Below are positions 54,188-63,698 of a DNA stretch of 64,000 nt, one piece after another. The DNA lies in contig CAWJXA010000008.1 in assembly GCA_963846715.1 (NCBI GenBank), forward strand, positions 806,001 through 870,000. Reading direction: 5' to 3'. Numbering within the stretch: the first letter of the stretch is position 1; every line of letters starts with the position of its first letter. Below the pieces are notes generated by a model. It ran no database searches. It saw only the letters and a list, made by a program, of their open reading frames with translations, and was not told the origin of the DNA. The position numbers and the translations under genes are program-made. This DNA is from Bog-257 sp963846715. Its GTDB lineage: Bacteria; Acidobacteriota; Terriglobia; Terriglobales; Acidobacteriaceae.

Positions 54188-56233
54188 CTACCAGACCCGG
54201 CACTGTGGTTTGCGAACCATCGGTGCGTCGGGCTTGCAGTTGTACGCTTTCTGGAACTCGGGCATGTTTCCAACCACGCCGTTGACCCGGAACTTGCCCG
54301 GTGAGTGCTCGTTCACTCCCGCCATCATGCGGGCATATTCAGGACGCTCGCTCTCGCACCAGATCTGGCCCCAGCCAACGAACAGACGTTGCTCGGGAGT
54401 GAAGCCGTCAATCGGCTTTTGCGGAGCATTGCCCAGAACATCCAGCAACGCCATGTCCGCAATGCGCAGGCCGCCGTTGTCGGCGGTGTTTTCGCCCAGC
54501 GTCAACTGTCCGCGAACGTGAACGTCGTCGACTGCGACAAAGCTGTCGTACTCGTTGACGAAGCAGGCCTCCAACTTATCGAACTGCTCGCGGTCCTTCG
54601 GGGTCCACCAGTTGCGCAGGTTCCCCTGCGCATCGAACTGGCTGCCCGAATCGTCGAAGCCGTGCGTGAGTTCGTGGCCGATGACCGCACCAATAGCGCC
54701 GAAATTCACTGCATCGTCAACTTTGGGATCGTAGAACGGCGGCTGCAGAATACCCGCCGGGAAGTTGATGTTGTTCTCCTGCGGATTGTAGTAAGCGTTG
54801 ACCGTGGGCGGAGTCATGCCCCATTCGCTGCGGTCAACCGGCTTGCCGATCTTGTTCAGCTGCCGTTTGAACTCGAACTGATTGGCACGCAACCCATTGC
54901 CCAGAGCATCTCCGCGAATGATGGTCAGCGTACTGTAATCGCGCCACTTGTCGGGATATCCGATCTTGTTCTCAATGTGCGCCAGCTTGTCCAGCGCCTG
55001 CTTCTTGGTGTCGTCGGTCATCCATGACAACTCGGTGATATCGGTCTTAAGCGCAGCTTCCAATTCATGCACCATCTTCAGGGTTGCGGCCTTGCTCTCC
55101 GGAGGAAATTCTTCGGCAACGTAGGCCTTGCCCAATGCTTCCCCTAAGTCCGAATTGGTGAACTGTACGCATCGCTTCCAGCGCGGACGAATCTCTTTCG
55201 CTCCGGTCAGGGTTTTTCCGTAAAAAGCGAAACTCTCGTTCACGAATGCGGTTGGCAACAGCTGCGCCGCGTGATGTACGGTCTGCCAGCGAAGGTAAGT
55301 CTTAATATCGTCGAGATTGCTAGTCGCAACCAGTTGATTCATGCCCTTCACAAAATCGGGCACGGAAACATCGAGGCTGTCGAAGCTGGGAGTGGCGACA
55401 GTAGCGAAATACTCTTTCCAGGTAAACGCGGGACTGAGTTGCTGAAGTTGCGCGGTGGTCATCTTGTGATAGACCTTGTTGGGATCGCGCCGCTCGACCC
55501 GGTCCATGGCGCTCTTTGCAAGTTCGGTCTCTAGGGTCAGGACGGTCTGGGCGTCGGCCGCAGCTTTTTCCGGCGACTCACCCAGCAACTTAAACATATT
55601 GGTCACGTGCTGGACGTACTGGTTGCGCAACTCGACTGACTTTGCGTCGGTCTTCAGGTAGTAGTCGCGGTCGGGAAGGCCCAGTCCACCCTGGTCGGTT
55701 CCGGCAATCTCCATCATCGAATCCTTGGCGTCAGGCTCCGAGCCGAATTCGAACAGCACCTTGACGCCATTGTTGTGAAGCTCGCCGATTAAAGCTGGCA
55801 GTTGAGACTTGTCCTGAAGGGCGGCGATCCGATCCATCAAAGGCTTAAGCGGCGCTGTTTTGGCATCAATGCCGGCCTCGTCCATGCAGGAGTGGTAATA
55901 GTCGCCGATCTTCTGATCGTTGGAGCTTCGCCCGGAATTGTCCGCCGAGGCTTTGTCCAGAATGTTGCGCAGGATTAGCTGATTACGTTCGTGCAGTTCG
56001 TTGAATCGGCCCCAGGCGGGTTGATCTGCCGGGATAGGGTTGTTCTTGATCCAGTTGCCGCAGGCGTATTGATAGAAGTCGTTGCAAGGATCGACGGATT
56101 TATCCATCGCGTTCATGTCGAAGCTGGGGACGTTTTTGATTGCCGCAGTCGAGGAGGAGGTGGATGTGCTTTGCGCCTGTGTCGCGATTCCGGCCAGCAG
56201 CAGGATACAAGCTGTGAAAAAGAACTGTCGCAT
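54188..56233 (-). CDS. M13 family (neprilysin-like) zinc metallopeptidase, copy 1
   Basis: 681 residues, standard for the family. Signal peptide (FFTACILLLAGIATQAQ). PCNDFYQYACGNWIKNNPIP at the start of the mature protein, zinc motif VIGHELTHGFDDSG near residue 515, the third-ligand segment GENTADNGGLRIAD, and C-terminal ending KPQCRVW, the universal CxxW. Secreted or periplasmic peptidase; natural substrates unknown. A paralogue lies 0.6 kb upstream (56848), separated by a HicBA module on the other strand. Confidence 0.94.
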   Translation of the reverse strand: MRQFFFTACILLLAGIATQAQSTSTSSSTAAIKNVPSFDMNAMDKSVDPCNDFYQYACGNWIKNNPIPADQPAWGRFNELHERNQLILRNILDKASADNSGRSSNDQKIGDYYHSCMDEAGIDAKTAPLKPLMDRIAALQDKSQLPALIGELHNNGVKVLFEFGSEPDAKDSMMEIAGTDQGGLGLPDRDYYLKTDAKSVELRNQYVQHVTNMFKLLGESPEKAAADAQTVLTLETELAKSAMDRVERRDPNKVYHKMTTAQLQQLSPAFTWKEYFATVATPSFDSLDVSVPDFVKGMNQLVATSNLDDIKTYLRWQTVHHAAQLLPTAFVNESFAFYGKTLTGAKEIRPRWKRCVQFTNSDLGEALGKAYVAEEFPPESKAATLKMVHELEAALKTDITELSWMTDDTKKQALDKLAHIENKIGYPDKWRDYSTLTIIRGDALGNGLRANQFEFKRQLNKIGKPVDRSEWGMTPPTVNAYYNPQENNINFPAGILQPPFYDPKVDDAVNFGAIGAVIGHELTHGFDDSGSQFDAQGNLRNWWTPKDREQFDKLEACFVNEYDSFVAVDDVHVRGQLTLGENTADNGGLRIADMALLDVLGNAPQKPIDGFTPEQRLFVGWGQIWCESERPEYARMMAGVNEHSPGKFRVNGVVGNMPEFQKAYNCKPDAPMVRKPQCRVW

Positions 56234-56364
56234 CTATGACCTCATTGTAAAGATGGGTACAAAGTCTTAAGAATAGCGCGAGTATGGAACAACTGTTACC
56301 GCGCTGCAGGTTGTCTTGTCGCCTGCCAACAACCCAATCTGCTCTCTTCTTCTATAATTCACGT

Positions 56365-56589
56365 ATGAGACATTTGACCCTGCCAGTCGTAATCGAATCC
56401 GACCCGGATGGATACTTTGTCTCCTGTCCTGCACTGCAAGGCTGCTATAGCCAGGGAGAAACCTACGAACAGGCAGTGGAGAATATCAAAGATGCTATTC
56501 AACTCCACCTACAGGACCGTCTCTCGGCTGGCGAAGAAATTCCCGAACCTGTTTCTGTAAGCCTCTCGACGGTCGAAGTTGCAGTCTAA
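56365..56589 (+). CDS. hicB: HicB-like antitoxin
   Basis: 74 residues: MRHLTLPVVIESDPDGYFVS, CPALQGCYSQGETYEQAVEN, IKDAIQLHLQDRL. Typical HicB core that neutralises the HicA mRNA interferase. Its stop codon overlaps the ATG of hicA (TAATG at 56587-56591), the normal translational coupling, with the antitoxin gene first. Confidence 0.9.
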   Translation: MRHLTLPVVIESDPDGYFVSCPALQGCYSQGETYEQAVENIKDAIQLHLQDRLSAGEEIPEPVSVSLSTVEVAV

Positions 56590-56812
56590 TGCCCAAGCTT
56601 CCACGCCTGAGCGCTCGCCAAATCATTGTTGCGTTAGAGAAGGCCGGCTTCTGTTTTGCACGGCAGAGCGGAAGCCACATGATCTATAGGAATCCTGCCG
56701 GCAAACGCGTTACCGTACCTTTCCACGGCGCACTATTCTTCACCCGAAAGTGCTGAAGAGCATCATGCGAGACGCGGATATCACTTCTGAACAGCTCCAA
56801 GAGCTCCTATGA
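56589..56812 (+). pseudogene. hicA: HicA-like toxin, frameshifted
   Basis: The N-terminal part PKLPRLSARQIIVALEKAGF and FARQSGSHMIYRNPAGKRVT-VPFHG carries the catalytic His region of HicA (SGSH). After VPFHGAL the frame breaks to a TGA near 56754; in the next frame ILHPKVLKSIMRDADITSEQ-LQELL completes the protein normally to 56812. One indel at about 56730-56740 explains it. If real, the toxin is dead and only the antitoxin remains. Confidence 0.85.
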
Positions 56813-56847
56813 TTCCGGCGGTGAGTGCTCAGTTTCTAATCATCGCT

Positions 56848-58905
56848 TTACCAAACCCGGCAGGCGTTTTCGCTCACCATTGGCTGACCGGCCTTGCAAC
56901 CAAAGGCCTCCTGGAACGCCGCCGAATTCTGCACCGCACCATTCACCCGCCAGCGTCCGGGAGAGTGCGGATCGGTAATCGCCAGCACGCGCGCTTGCTG
57001 ATCGGTTACGTTCTGGCACCAGATCTGGCCATACGCCAGGAAGAACCGCTGCTGGGGCGTATAGCCGTCGATGGGCTTCACCGGCGTATTGCCGATGATG
57101 TTCGTCAGCGCCATGTAAGCCAGTTTCAAGCCGCCGTTGTCAGCTGTATTCTCGCCCAGGGTGAGTTTGCCATTGAGATGCACCTCGCCCTTGTCGTCCT
57201 TCACGGCGACAAAGCTGGAGTACTCGTTTGACGTACAACTCGCGCGCTCCTCGAACGCCTTGGCGTCTTCCGTAGTCCACCAGTCCTTGAGGTTGCCCTG
57301 GGCATCGTACTTGCGCCCCTGGTCGTCGAAGCCGTGGGTCAACTCGTGGCCAATGACCACGCCGATTCCGCCATAGTTCACCGCATCGTCCATGTCCATG
57401 CCGTAGAAGGGAGGTTGCAGAATGCCGGCGGGAAAGTTGATGTCGTTCATCGGTGGACGGTAATAGGCGTTCACCGTCGGCGGAGTCATGCTCCAGTCCT
57501 TGCGATCAGTCGGCTTCTCCATCTTGTTGTACTGGCGATGGGTCTCGAATGCGGCAGCGCGCATCGCGTTGCCGGCATAATCGTCGCGGGTTACGAGCAC
57601 CGTGCTGTAATCCCTCCACACGTCGGGATACCCAATATTGTTAACGATAGCCGCCAGCTTCAGGTAGGCTTGCTGCTTGGTTGTGTCCGACATCCAGGGC
57701 AGCTGTCCGATGTCGGTGTGCATGGCCTGCTCGATAGCCTGAACCATTTTGACGGTGCGGGCCTTGTTGTCCGGCCCGAAGACCTTATCTACATAGAGCT
57801 GCCCCAGGGCCATGCCAAGGTTGCGATCGGTAGAGCGAATACAGCGCTTCCACCGGGGCTCAATTTCCTTCTGCCCAGCCATGTATTTCCGATTGAACTG
57901 GAAATCTTCGTCGACGAACGCCTGGGTGAGCACCGGCGCGTAGCTGTCCAACGTTCTCCAGCGCAGATAAGTCTTCCAATCGTCGAGCGACACCGCGTTG
58001 AGCTGCTCGTTCACCGCCTTGAAGAAATCCGGGTTGCCGACGTTGAGGCTGGTGAACTTGGGCGAACCGTTATCTGCGAAATACAGGGTAAGCTCGAAGT
58101 TGGGAGCCAGCGTGACGACCTCCGCGGTCTGCATCATGTGGTCGCGCTTCTTGGGATCGCGGCGTTCGGTCCGGTCCATGGCAGCCTTGGCCAGTCCGGT
58201 CTCGACCGCAAGCACAGTCTTCGCTTCGGCGGCAGCGGCGTCCGGTTTATCGCCGGCTAGCTCGAACATCTTCTGCACGTGCTCCTGGTATTTCTGCCGT
58301 GTCTCCACCGACTTGGCATCGTCCTTCAGGTAATAGTCACGGTCCGGCAGAGTGATTCCCCCCTGGTCGAGATTCGGGATGGTCAAACTCGAATCGTGCA
58401 TGTCCGGCATGGGATAAAAGCTGAACAGCGCCGGGATGCCATTGCTATGCATGTAGGCGACCTGGGGAATGATCTCTTGCTTGGTCTTGATGGACGCGAT
58501 GCGCTCCATCGCGGGCTGCAGCGGCGCGGTCCCCTTCTTCTCGACCGTACTCTCGTCCATGCAAGCGGCATAGTAGTCGCCGACCTTCTTCTGAATTGCG
58601 CTGTGCTTTCCGGGCGCTTCTGCCTGGGTGAGAAGATCGCGCAGTATATAGAGATTGTGCTCGTCCAGCTCGTTGAAACGACCCCATCGTGTCTTGTCGG
58701 CCGGAATGGGATTGTTCTTCATCCAATTACCGCACGAGTATTGATAGAAATCCACGCAAGGATCGATGGTCTTATCGATGGCCGTCAGATCGAAGTTAGG
58801 AATCTGTTTGGGAAGCTCGGATGAAGAAGCAGAAGGTGCCATCTGGGCCAGGGAAAACACACCCCCCAGCAGCAACGGGAAAATCAGGAGAGAGCGAATC
58901 CGCAT
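56848..58905 (-). CDS. M13 family zinc metallopeptidase, copy 2
   Basis: 685 residues. Signal peptide (SLLIFPLLLGGVFSLAQ). PCVDFYQYSCGNWMKNNPIP, zinc motif VIGHELTHGFDDQGRKYDAQ, GENTADNGGLKLAY, and final ENACRVW mirror copy 1 throughout, with identical motif order. The pair looks like a tandem duplication, now diverged. The mature proteins are probably exported to the periplasm or beyond. Confidence 0.94.
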   Translation of the reverse strand: MRIRSLLIFPLLLGGVFSLAQMAPSASSSELPKQIPNFDLTAIDKTIDPCVDFYQYSCGNWMKNNPIPADKTRWGRFNELDEHNLYILRDLLTQAEAPGKHSAIQKKVGDYYAACMDESTVEKKGTAPLQPAMERIASIKTKQEIIPQVAYMHSNGIPALFSFYPMPDMHDSSLTIPNLDQGGITLPDRDYYLKDDAKSVETRQKYQEHVQKMFELAGDKPDAAAAEAKTVLAVETGLAKAAMDRTERRDPKKRDHMMQTAEVVTLAPNFELTLYFADNGSPKFTSLNVGNPDFFKAVNEQLNAVSLDDWKTYLRWRTLDSYAPVLTQAFVDEDFQFNRKYMAGQKEIEPRWKRCIRSTDRNLGMALGQLYVDKVFGPDNKARTVKMVQAIEQAMHTDIGQLPWMSDTTKQQAYLKLAAIVNNIGYPDVWRDYSTVLVTRDDYAGNAMRAAAFETHRQYNKMEKPTDRKDWSMTPPTVNAYYRPPMNDINFPAGILQPPFYGMDMDDAVNYGGIGVVIGHELTHGFDDQGRKYDAQGNLKDWWTTEDAKAFEERASCTSNEYSSFVAVKDDKGEVHLNGKLTLGENTADNGGLKLAYMALTNIIGNTPVKPIDGYTPQQRFFLAYGQIWCQNVTDQQARVLAITDPHSPGRWRVNGAVQNSAAFQEAFGCKAGQPMVSENACRVW

Positions 58906-59085
58906 AGTTGCCTCGTGGATGAATTACCGTCACCTCAGCGTGGATCGGGGGCGGTTGTTTCATGGGGTAGGACCGCGTGCGTCCTGTGGAGACAAAGACG
59001 GGACTGGTCTCCACAGAAAACACTACTACAAACGACGCTTCGAGTGGGAAATTCGTGGCGGGGCAGTCCCGGAACAAAGTGGCTG

Positions 59086-60165
59086 CTAGAAGATCTTCAG
59101 GTGGATGGTCAGATAGGTCTTGGGGTCCTTGCGGACGGCAGCAATCAGGTTGCGCGTCTCCACCAAAAGGTCATTGGCATTGTTGTACAGGGCCGGGTCC
59201 TTCAAGAACTTGCCGGCCGTGCCTTCACCTTTGTCCAGCCGGTCGGCAATGTTGTTCAGACGGGTGATGGTGTTGTCAATCTTGCGCGCCAGCTCTTCGT
59301 CTTTGGCAAACTTACCTAGTGTACCTTTGCCTGCATTGATGCCCGTCATCAATTGATTGGCTTGAGCGGCGGCTTTGTTGGCGTTGTCGTAAAGAGTCGG
59401 GTCTTTGAGGAACTTACCGATCGTGCCCTGGCCGTTGTTGACCTCATCGACAATTTTATTAACGTTATCGATGGCAGCGTTGGCCTTGTTATAGAGTTCG
59501 TCGCTGTTGATCAGCTTGCCGATCGTTCCGTTTGGCGAGTTGACCTGACCCACGACCTGCTGCAACTGGTTCAGCATATCGTTGGCCCGATTGAACAGCG
59601 ACGGATCGTAGATGACCTTGCCGATGGAACCTTGTCCGCTCTGAATGTAGGAAAGAATACTGTCCAGCCGTTTGACCAGAGTGTCGACGTTTTGCAGTGT
59701 GCCCTGGCTGGCGCGAACCACGTCCTGCAATTGCGGGACGTCCTTGGTGGGCAGTTCGGCGCCGGTTTGTATGGGAACGCCTTTGGCTTCGCGGCAGTCT
59801 ATGTCGACGAAGACCTCACCCAGCACCCCGGCGGTCGTTAACAGGACTTGGCAACCCATGTTCATCGTCGCTTCGTATTTGGTCGTGATCTTCATGACCA
59901 CTTCCACCGGTGCCAATACGCGCTTGGGATCGGAGACCACGTGAATCCCGGTGACGTTGCCGATGTCCACGCCTTCCAGGCGCACCGGCGCGCCGACGCG
60001 AAGGCCGCCTGCGTTGTCTACGTACGAACGAATCAAAATTTTCTTAGTGAAGAGACCGGTGGTACCGGTCATAACGAAGATGAGGACGGCAAGAGTAATA
60101 AGAGCGACAAGTACGGTCAGTCCAACCCGGAGCTGCGACCATTTCACCTGTTTTTCGCTTGGCAC
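59086..60165 (-). CDS. MCE/MlaD-domain protein with GTIGKFLKD repeats
   Basis: 359 residues. One N-terminal membrane helix (VGLTVLVALITLAVLIFVMT), then an MCE domain (YVDNAGGLRVGAPVRLEGVD, GEVFVDIDC) like the lipid-binding MlaD ring. The C-terminal half is a coiled array of at least five units of the type GxGTIGKFLKDPxLYxNAN, broken by linkers, resembling the helical barrels that extend MCE rings toward the outer membrane. Typically works with an MlaE permease and MlaF ATPase; neither is adjacent here, so it may pair with a system elsewhere. Phospholipid transport is the inferred role. Confidence 0.88.
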   Translation of the reverse strand: MPSEKQVKWSQLRVGLTVLVALITLAVLIFVMTGTTGLFTKKILIRSYVDNAGGLRVGAPVRLEGVDIGNVTGIHVVSDPKRVLAPVEVVMKITTKYEATMNMGCQVLLTTAGVLGEVFVDIDCREAKGVPIQTGAELPTKDVPQLQDVVRASQGTLQNVDTLVKRLDSILSYIQSGQGSIGKVIYDPSLFNRANDMLNQLQQVVGQVNSPNGTIGKLINSDELYNKANAAIDNVNKIVDEVNNGQGTIGKFLKDPTLYDNANKAAAQANQLMTGINAGKGTLGKFAKDEELARKIDNTITRLNNIADRLDKGEGTAGKFLKDPALYNNANDLLVETRNLIAAVRKDPKTYLTIHLKIF

Positions 60166-60438
60166 GTTCTACCGATCGCCCCTTAGACACGCCCGCCGCA
60201 TTGCGGCAACCGCTGCCGATTGCACTCCTGCAAGCTTCGAATCATAACATGGCGGGCGCGAGCGTGAGGATGTGGAAGGCCGCACAGGTTCCTACAGGCT
60301 CGTAGGGATTGCCGCCTCGCACCTAACGTTTCGCCGGTCTACGTTGCGCAGCACGGGAGCGGAGTCTCTGCCGGACCTCCTCGACCATCGCAGGGGTAAC
60401 GTCGATGGGATCCCCGCCCCTTCACGGATTTCTTGCGC
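60166..60438. other. Gap between the MCE protein and the CoA-ligase gene
   Basis: 273 bases. Ordinary composition, no gene or RNA recognised. The word GCCGCATTGCGGC near 60188-60208 is a small palindrome. Likely contains the promoter of the MCE gene. Confidence 0.35.
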
Positions 60439-62445
60439 CTATAGTGCCAACTCCGCCCGAATCATGTTGTCTTCCAAGTTGGAGTACATCTTGAACCCGT
60501 GCTTGACGCACAGGGCCCGCATCTCGCGGTTTTCGGGAAGCATGTTGGAGACCACCAGCTTCAGCTTCTCGTCGCGGGCGAATTCGATCATGCGGCGATA
60601 GAGCTCGGTTCCCAGACCTTTATGTTGCGCGGCGTCCGTAGCCACTGCGGCTAGTTCGGCTTCGTCGCGGCCATGCAGTTTGCTAAGACGGCCAACCGCC
60701 AGAATCTCGGGTTCACCGGCATCGTTTTTGCCCTCCGCAACCAAGGCCAGCTCACGGTTGTAGTCAATAAAGCAGGCGCGGGTCAAGCGCTCGTGAGCGG
60801 TGCGCTGGGTCAGCTTCAAGGGCTGGAAGTAGCGCAGATACACACTTCTTTCGGAGAGCTTTTTGTGGAACTCAATCATCATGGGCTCGTCTTCCGGACG
60901 GATCGGCCTGATCATCACGGCGTTGCCGTCCTTCATTCTCCAGGCGCTGACCAAGTGAATGGGATAAGGACGAATGGCAGTGGTGGGTAGCTTGTCTTCC
61001 GTCACATCCAGGCCGTGAACCACCACACGCGCGTCCAAGGCAAGGAGACGCTCTGGCGAGGCGAGCAGCGGGTTGATATCAATCTCCTTAATCCACGGCT
61101 GCTCTACAACAAGTTGACTGAAACGCACCAGGAGATCTTCCAGTGCCGACAGATCGACCGGCTTACGTCCGCGGACACCTTTCAGCGCTTTCAGAATGTT
61201 GGTCTGCTCCATCATGCGAAGGGCGAGCGTGGAATTCAAAGGTGGAAGGGCCAGTGCGCGATCGCGGAAGACCTCGACCAACTGTCCTCCGGTCCCAAAC
61301 AGTATGACCGGGCCGAACTGCGCATCCAGGCTACTGCCGATGATCAGCTCGTAGCCATCGAGCTTAACCATAGGCTGGACCGTGACGCCCTGGAAGTGCT
61401 CTGCGCCAACTTTTTCGGTGACCGTCTGCTTGATGGCCTGATACGCGGTCTTCACCGCTGCCGCATCGCGCAAGTTCAACTGCACTCCACCTACATCGGT
61501 CTTGTGGGTGATGGTGAGCGAGTACAGCTTGAGGACGATGGGATAGCCAATCTCTTCGGCAGCCTGCAGCGCTTCCTGTTCGCTTATCGCTATCCGGGTC
61601 TCGACGGTTGGAATGTCATAGGCCTGGAGCAGCTGTTTCGATTCGTACTCGGTCAGAATGGTACGGCCCGACTGACGGGCCTGCTGAATGATGTGCTCGG
61701 CTTTGCCGCGGTGCATGGCCGCGTCCGCATGTTGCGGCAACGCCGGAGTTTCGTACAGGCCCTTCAAGTTGTAGGCGTAGCGCCACATGTAGTTGAAGGC
61801 GCGCACTGCACTGTCGGGAAATTGGAAAGTAGGAATGCCCGCCTGGTTCAGGATCTGGTCGCCAGCCGCGACCTCGGCGCCACCCATCCAACTCGCCAGC
61901 AGCGGCTTGCCAAGCCCCTTGGCGTACGGCTTCAGCTTCTCGGCAATCTGCGTGGGATTGGTCATGTCCTGCGGAGTCAGCACTACCAGCATGCCGTCGA
62001 TGCTGGGATCCTTGGCGGCGATCTCCAGCGATTTCGCATAACGCTCGGGCTCGGCATCGCCGAGAATATCCACGGGGTTGTTGTGGCTCCACTGCGCGGG
62101 AAGGATTGCGTCGAACGCCTTCAGGGTTTCGGGGGAAAGCTCGGCCAGCTCGCCTCCGCCGGCAACTAATGCGTCGGTGGCCAACACGCCGGGACCGCCG
62201 GCATTCGTCAGGATGCACAGCCGCTTGCCCCGGGGTCGTGGCTGCTTCGCCAGCACATCGGACATGTAGAAGATGTCGGCTATGCTGTTCACTCGCAGTA
62301 CTCCACTGCGCCGGAATGCGGCGTCGAGCACCTCGTCGCTGCCAGTGAGCGCTCCGGTGTGGGAAGCCGCCGCTTTAGCCGCGGCAGCCGTGCGTCCAGC
62401 TTTGATCACAATGACCGGCTTGGTCAGCGAAACCTCGCGCGCGGC
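60439..62445 (-). CDS. Acetate--CoA ligase (ADP-forming) family protein fused to GNAT acetyltransferase, N-terminus lost at chimeric junction
   Basis: About 669 native codons remain. Order: part of the CoA-binding/succinyl-CoA synthetase-like region (LTKPVIVIKAGRTAAAAKAA, SHTGALTGSDEVLDAAFRRS), FMSDVLAKQPRPRGKRL, an ATP-grasp domain (TILTEYESKQLLQAYDIPTV, YPIVLKLYSLTITHKTDVGG), and a C-terminal GNAT domain (GTELYRRMIEFARDEKLKLV). This is the layout of Pat/AcuA-type protein acyltransferases and related ligases. The true start is missing: upstream of about 62445 the reading continues into unrelated actinobacterial DNA. Likely role: acyl-CoA metabolism or lysine acylation. Confidence 0.85.
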   Translation of the reverse strand, partial: AAREVSLTKPVIVIKAGRTAAAAKAAASHTGALTGSDEVLDAAFRRSGVLRVNSIADIFYMSDVLAKQPRPRGKRLCILTNAGGPGVLATDALVAGGGELAELSPETLKAFDAILPAQWSHNNPVDILGDAEPERYAKSLEIAAKDPSIDGMLVVLTPQDMTNPTQIAEKLKPYAKGLGKPLLASWMGGAEVAAGDQILNQAGIPTFQFPDSAVRAFNYMWRYAYNLKGLYETPALPQHADAAMHRGKAEHIIQQARQSGRTILTEYESKQLLQAYDIPTVETRIAISEQEALQAAEEIGYPIVLKLYSLTITHKTDVGGVQLNLRDAAAVKTAYQAIKQTVTEKVGAEHFQGVTVQPMVKLDGYELIIGSSLDAQFGPVILFGTGGQLVEVFRDRALALPPLNSTLALRMMEQTNILKALKGVRGRKPVDLSALEDLLVRFSQLVVEQPWIKEIDINPLLASPERLLALDARVVVHGLDVTEDKLPTTAIRPYPIHLVSAWRMKDGNAVMIRPIRPEDEPMMIEFHKKLSERSVYLRYFQPLKLTQRTAHERLTRACFIDYNRELALVAEGKNDAGEPEILAVGRLSKLHGRDEAELAAVATDAAQHKGLGTELYRRMIEFARDEKLKLVVSNMLPENREMRALCVKHGFKMYSNLEDNMIRAELAL

Positions 62446-62450
62446 CGACA
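62436..62450. other. Junction between acidobacterial and actinobacterial sequence
   Basis: To the left the minus-strand ligase frame (AREVSLTKPVIV) is intact; to the right the plus strand carries an in-frame gene fragment (ADSEKIWGLHGDIRVR) and composition jumps to very high GC with C/G-ending codons. The switch lies within GCGCGCGGCCGACAG. No repeat, tRNA or transposase marks the boundary, so an assembly join is the simplest reading. Confidence 0.8.
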
Positions 62451-62782
62451 GCGAGAAGATCTGGGGCCTGCACGGTGACATCCGGGTCCGCCTGACCGAC
62501 ATCGTCTCCGTGGCGCCCGATCCCACGCCGTGGACGGGCCTGCGCGGATGGCGGATGGCGGGGATCAGCTTCCCCGGGCACGCCATCCTCGGCACGCGCC
62601 GGCACGGTGAAGGCTACGACTTCCTCATCCTGCACCGGGACCAGCCCGCCGTCCGGGTGAACATGGCGTCGGGACGCTTCAGCCGCTTCGTCATCGGCGT
62701 GCCCGCGGGCACCGATCCGGCGGCAGAGGCGGCGAGGATCGCCTCGGCAGCGGGGATAACCCCCTCGGAGCCGGGCAGCTAA
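62441..62782 (+). CDS. Actinobacterial hypothetical protein, N-terminus missing
   Basis: About 113 C-terminal codons from the junction: ADSEKIWGLHGDIRVRLTDI, TPWTGLRGWRMAGISFPGHA, LGTRRHGEGYDFLILHRDQP, RFSRFVIGVPAGTDP. The beta-strand pattern and the phrase LGTRRHGEGYDF resemble small membrane or PH-like proteins of streptomycete-type genomes; the family is not certain. Codons end almost always in C or G. Followed after 84 bases by the MnhE-like gene, with AGGAGG at 62856. Confidence 0.6.
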   Translation, partial: AADSEKIWGLHGDIRVRLTDIVSVAPDPTPWTGLRGWRMAGISFPGHAILGTRRHGEGYDFLILHRDQPAVRVNMASGRFSRFVIGVPAGTDPAAEAARIASAAGITPSEPGS

Positions 62783-62866
62783 CCCGGACATGCCGGGCCG
62801 CGCTCCCGCCGGGGCGGTCCGGGGTTCGTTAGCATCGGGCCTGTTCACTCGCCTGGAGGAGGTTCC

Positions 62867-63418
62867 ATGTCAGCGCGGAACCAAGCCGGTCAGCGGGAGG
62901 CTGATGCGGCCGGACCGGAGCGGCCGCGGTGGCCGTTCCTGGCGGCAGGCGGGCTGATCTACGCCGGCGCGCTGCTCGGGATGTGGATCGTGCTGGCCGG
63001 GCAGCCGGACGTCCAGGACCTGGTGCTGGGGTCGGCAGCGGCGGTGGTGGCCGTGGGGGTCGGGTACTTCGTCGGCCAGCGCGGGAAGATGGTGCCGAGC
63101 GTCCGGGCCGCCGACCTGCGCACGCTCGCGGCGGTGCCGTGGCAGGTGGTAACCGAGACAGGGCAGGTCTTCGCGGTGGCCGCCCGCAAGGCGGCGGGCC
63201 GCCCGGTCGCGCCGGGCGCGCTGCGCACCATTGCGGTGGACGTCGGGCCGGACGTGCGCGGCTGGCCGGCCGCGCGCCGGGAGACGGTCCTGACCGCGCT
63301 GATGTCCGCGGCGCCGAACACGATCGTGGTGGACATCGACATGGAAGCGGGGACGGCGCTGGTGCACCAGCTGGCCGGAGCCCCGGAACCCGGCGCGCAC
63401 CCGGCGCGGCCCGGATGA
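62867..63418 (+). CDS. Na+/H+ antiporter subunit E-like protein (MnhE/MrpE)
   Basis: 183 residues. Two membrane helices at the N-terminus (LIYAGALLGMWIVLAGQ, LVLGSAAAVVAVGVGYFVGQ) and a cytosolic domain with RTIAVDVGPDVRGWPAARRE, VLTALMSAAPNTIVVDID, and GTALVHQLA, the order seen in subunit E of Mrp-type cation/proton antiporters. ATG at 62867 after TGGAGGAGG. The stop overlaps the next start (ATGA). Confidence 0.78.
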   Translation: MSARNQAGQREADAAGPERPRWPFLAAGGLIYAGALLGMWIVLAGQPDVQDLVLGSAAAVVAVGVGYFVGQRGKMVPSVRAADLRTLAAVPWQVVTETGQVFAVAARKAAGRPVAPGALRTIAVDVGPDVRGWPAARRETVLTALMSAAPNTIVVDIDMEAGTALVHQLAGAPEPGAHPARPG

Positions 63419-63666
63419 GCTGGTTCCTGGTGGCGGCGCTGGTGCTCCAGGTGGCGCTGATTCCCTGCGCGTGGGTGTGCTGGCGCTCCGGCGCCGAGCA
63501 CCGGGTGGTGGCCCTGGGGCTGGCCGGCACGGTCCAGGCGCTGGCCGTGCTGTGCCTGGCCGTCGGGTACCGCGAACCCGGGCTGGCGTCGCTGGCGGTG
63601 GTGCTGGCCGCGCTGTCCAGCGGGGGCTCGGTGGCGTTCGCGCGGTTCCTGGAGCGGTGGTTGTGA
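63415..63666 (+). CDS. Na+/H+ antiporter subunit F-like protein (MnhF)
   Basis: 83 residues, ATG at 63415 overlapping the MnhE stop. Three hydrophobic segments (WFLVAALVLQVALIPCAWVC, VVALGLAGTVQALAVLCLAV, SLAVVLAALSSGGSVAFARF) and the final ARFLERWL fit the small F subunit. The family call rests on gene order and topology more than on invariant residues. Confidence 0.7.
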   Translation: MSWFLVAALVLQVALIPCAWVCWRSGAEHRVVALGLAGTVQALAVLCLAVGYREPGLASLAVVLAALSSGGSVAFARFLERWL

Positions 63667-63698
63667 CGGGCGGCGCGCGGTAGACCGGGGTCATCTCG

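Noticed and set aside
56240..56364. Upstream start for hicB at 56284
   Set aside because: The extra 27 residues do not belong to the HicB fold; the ATG at 56365 matches the family N-terminus.
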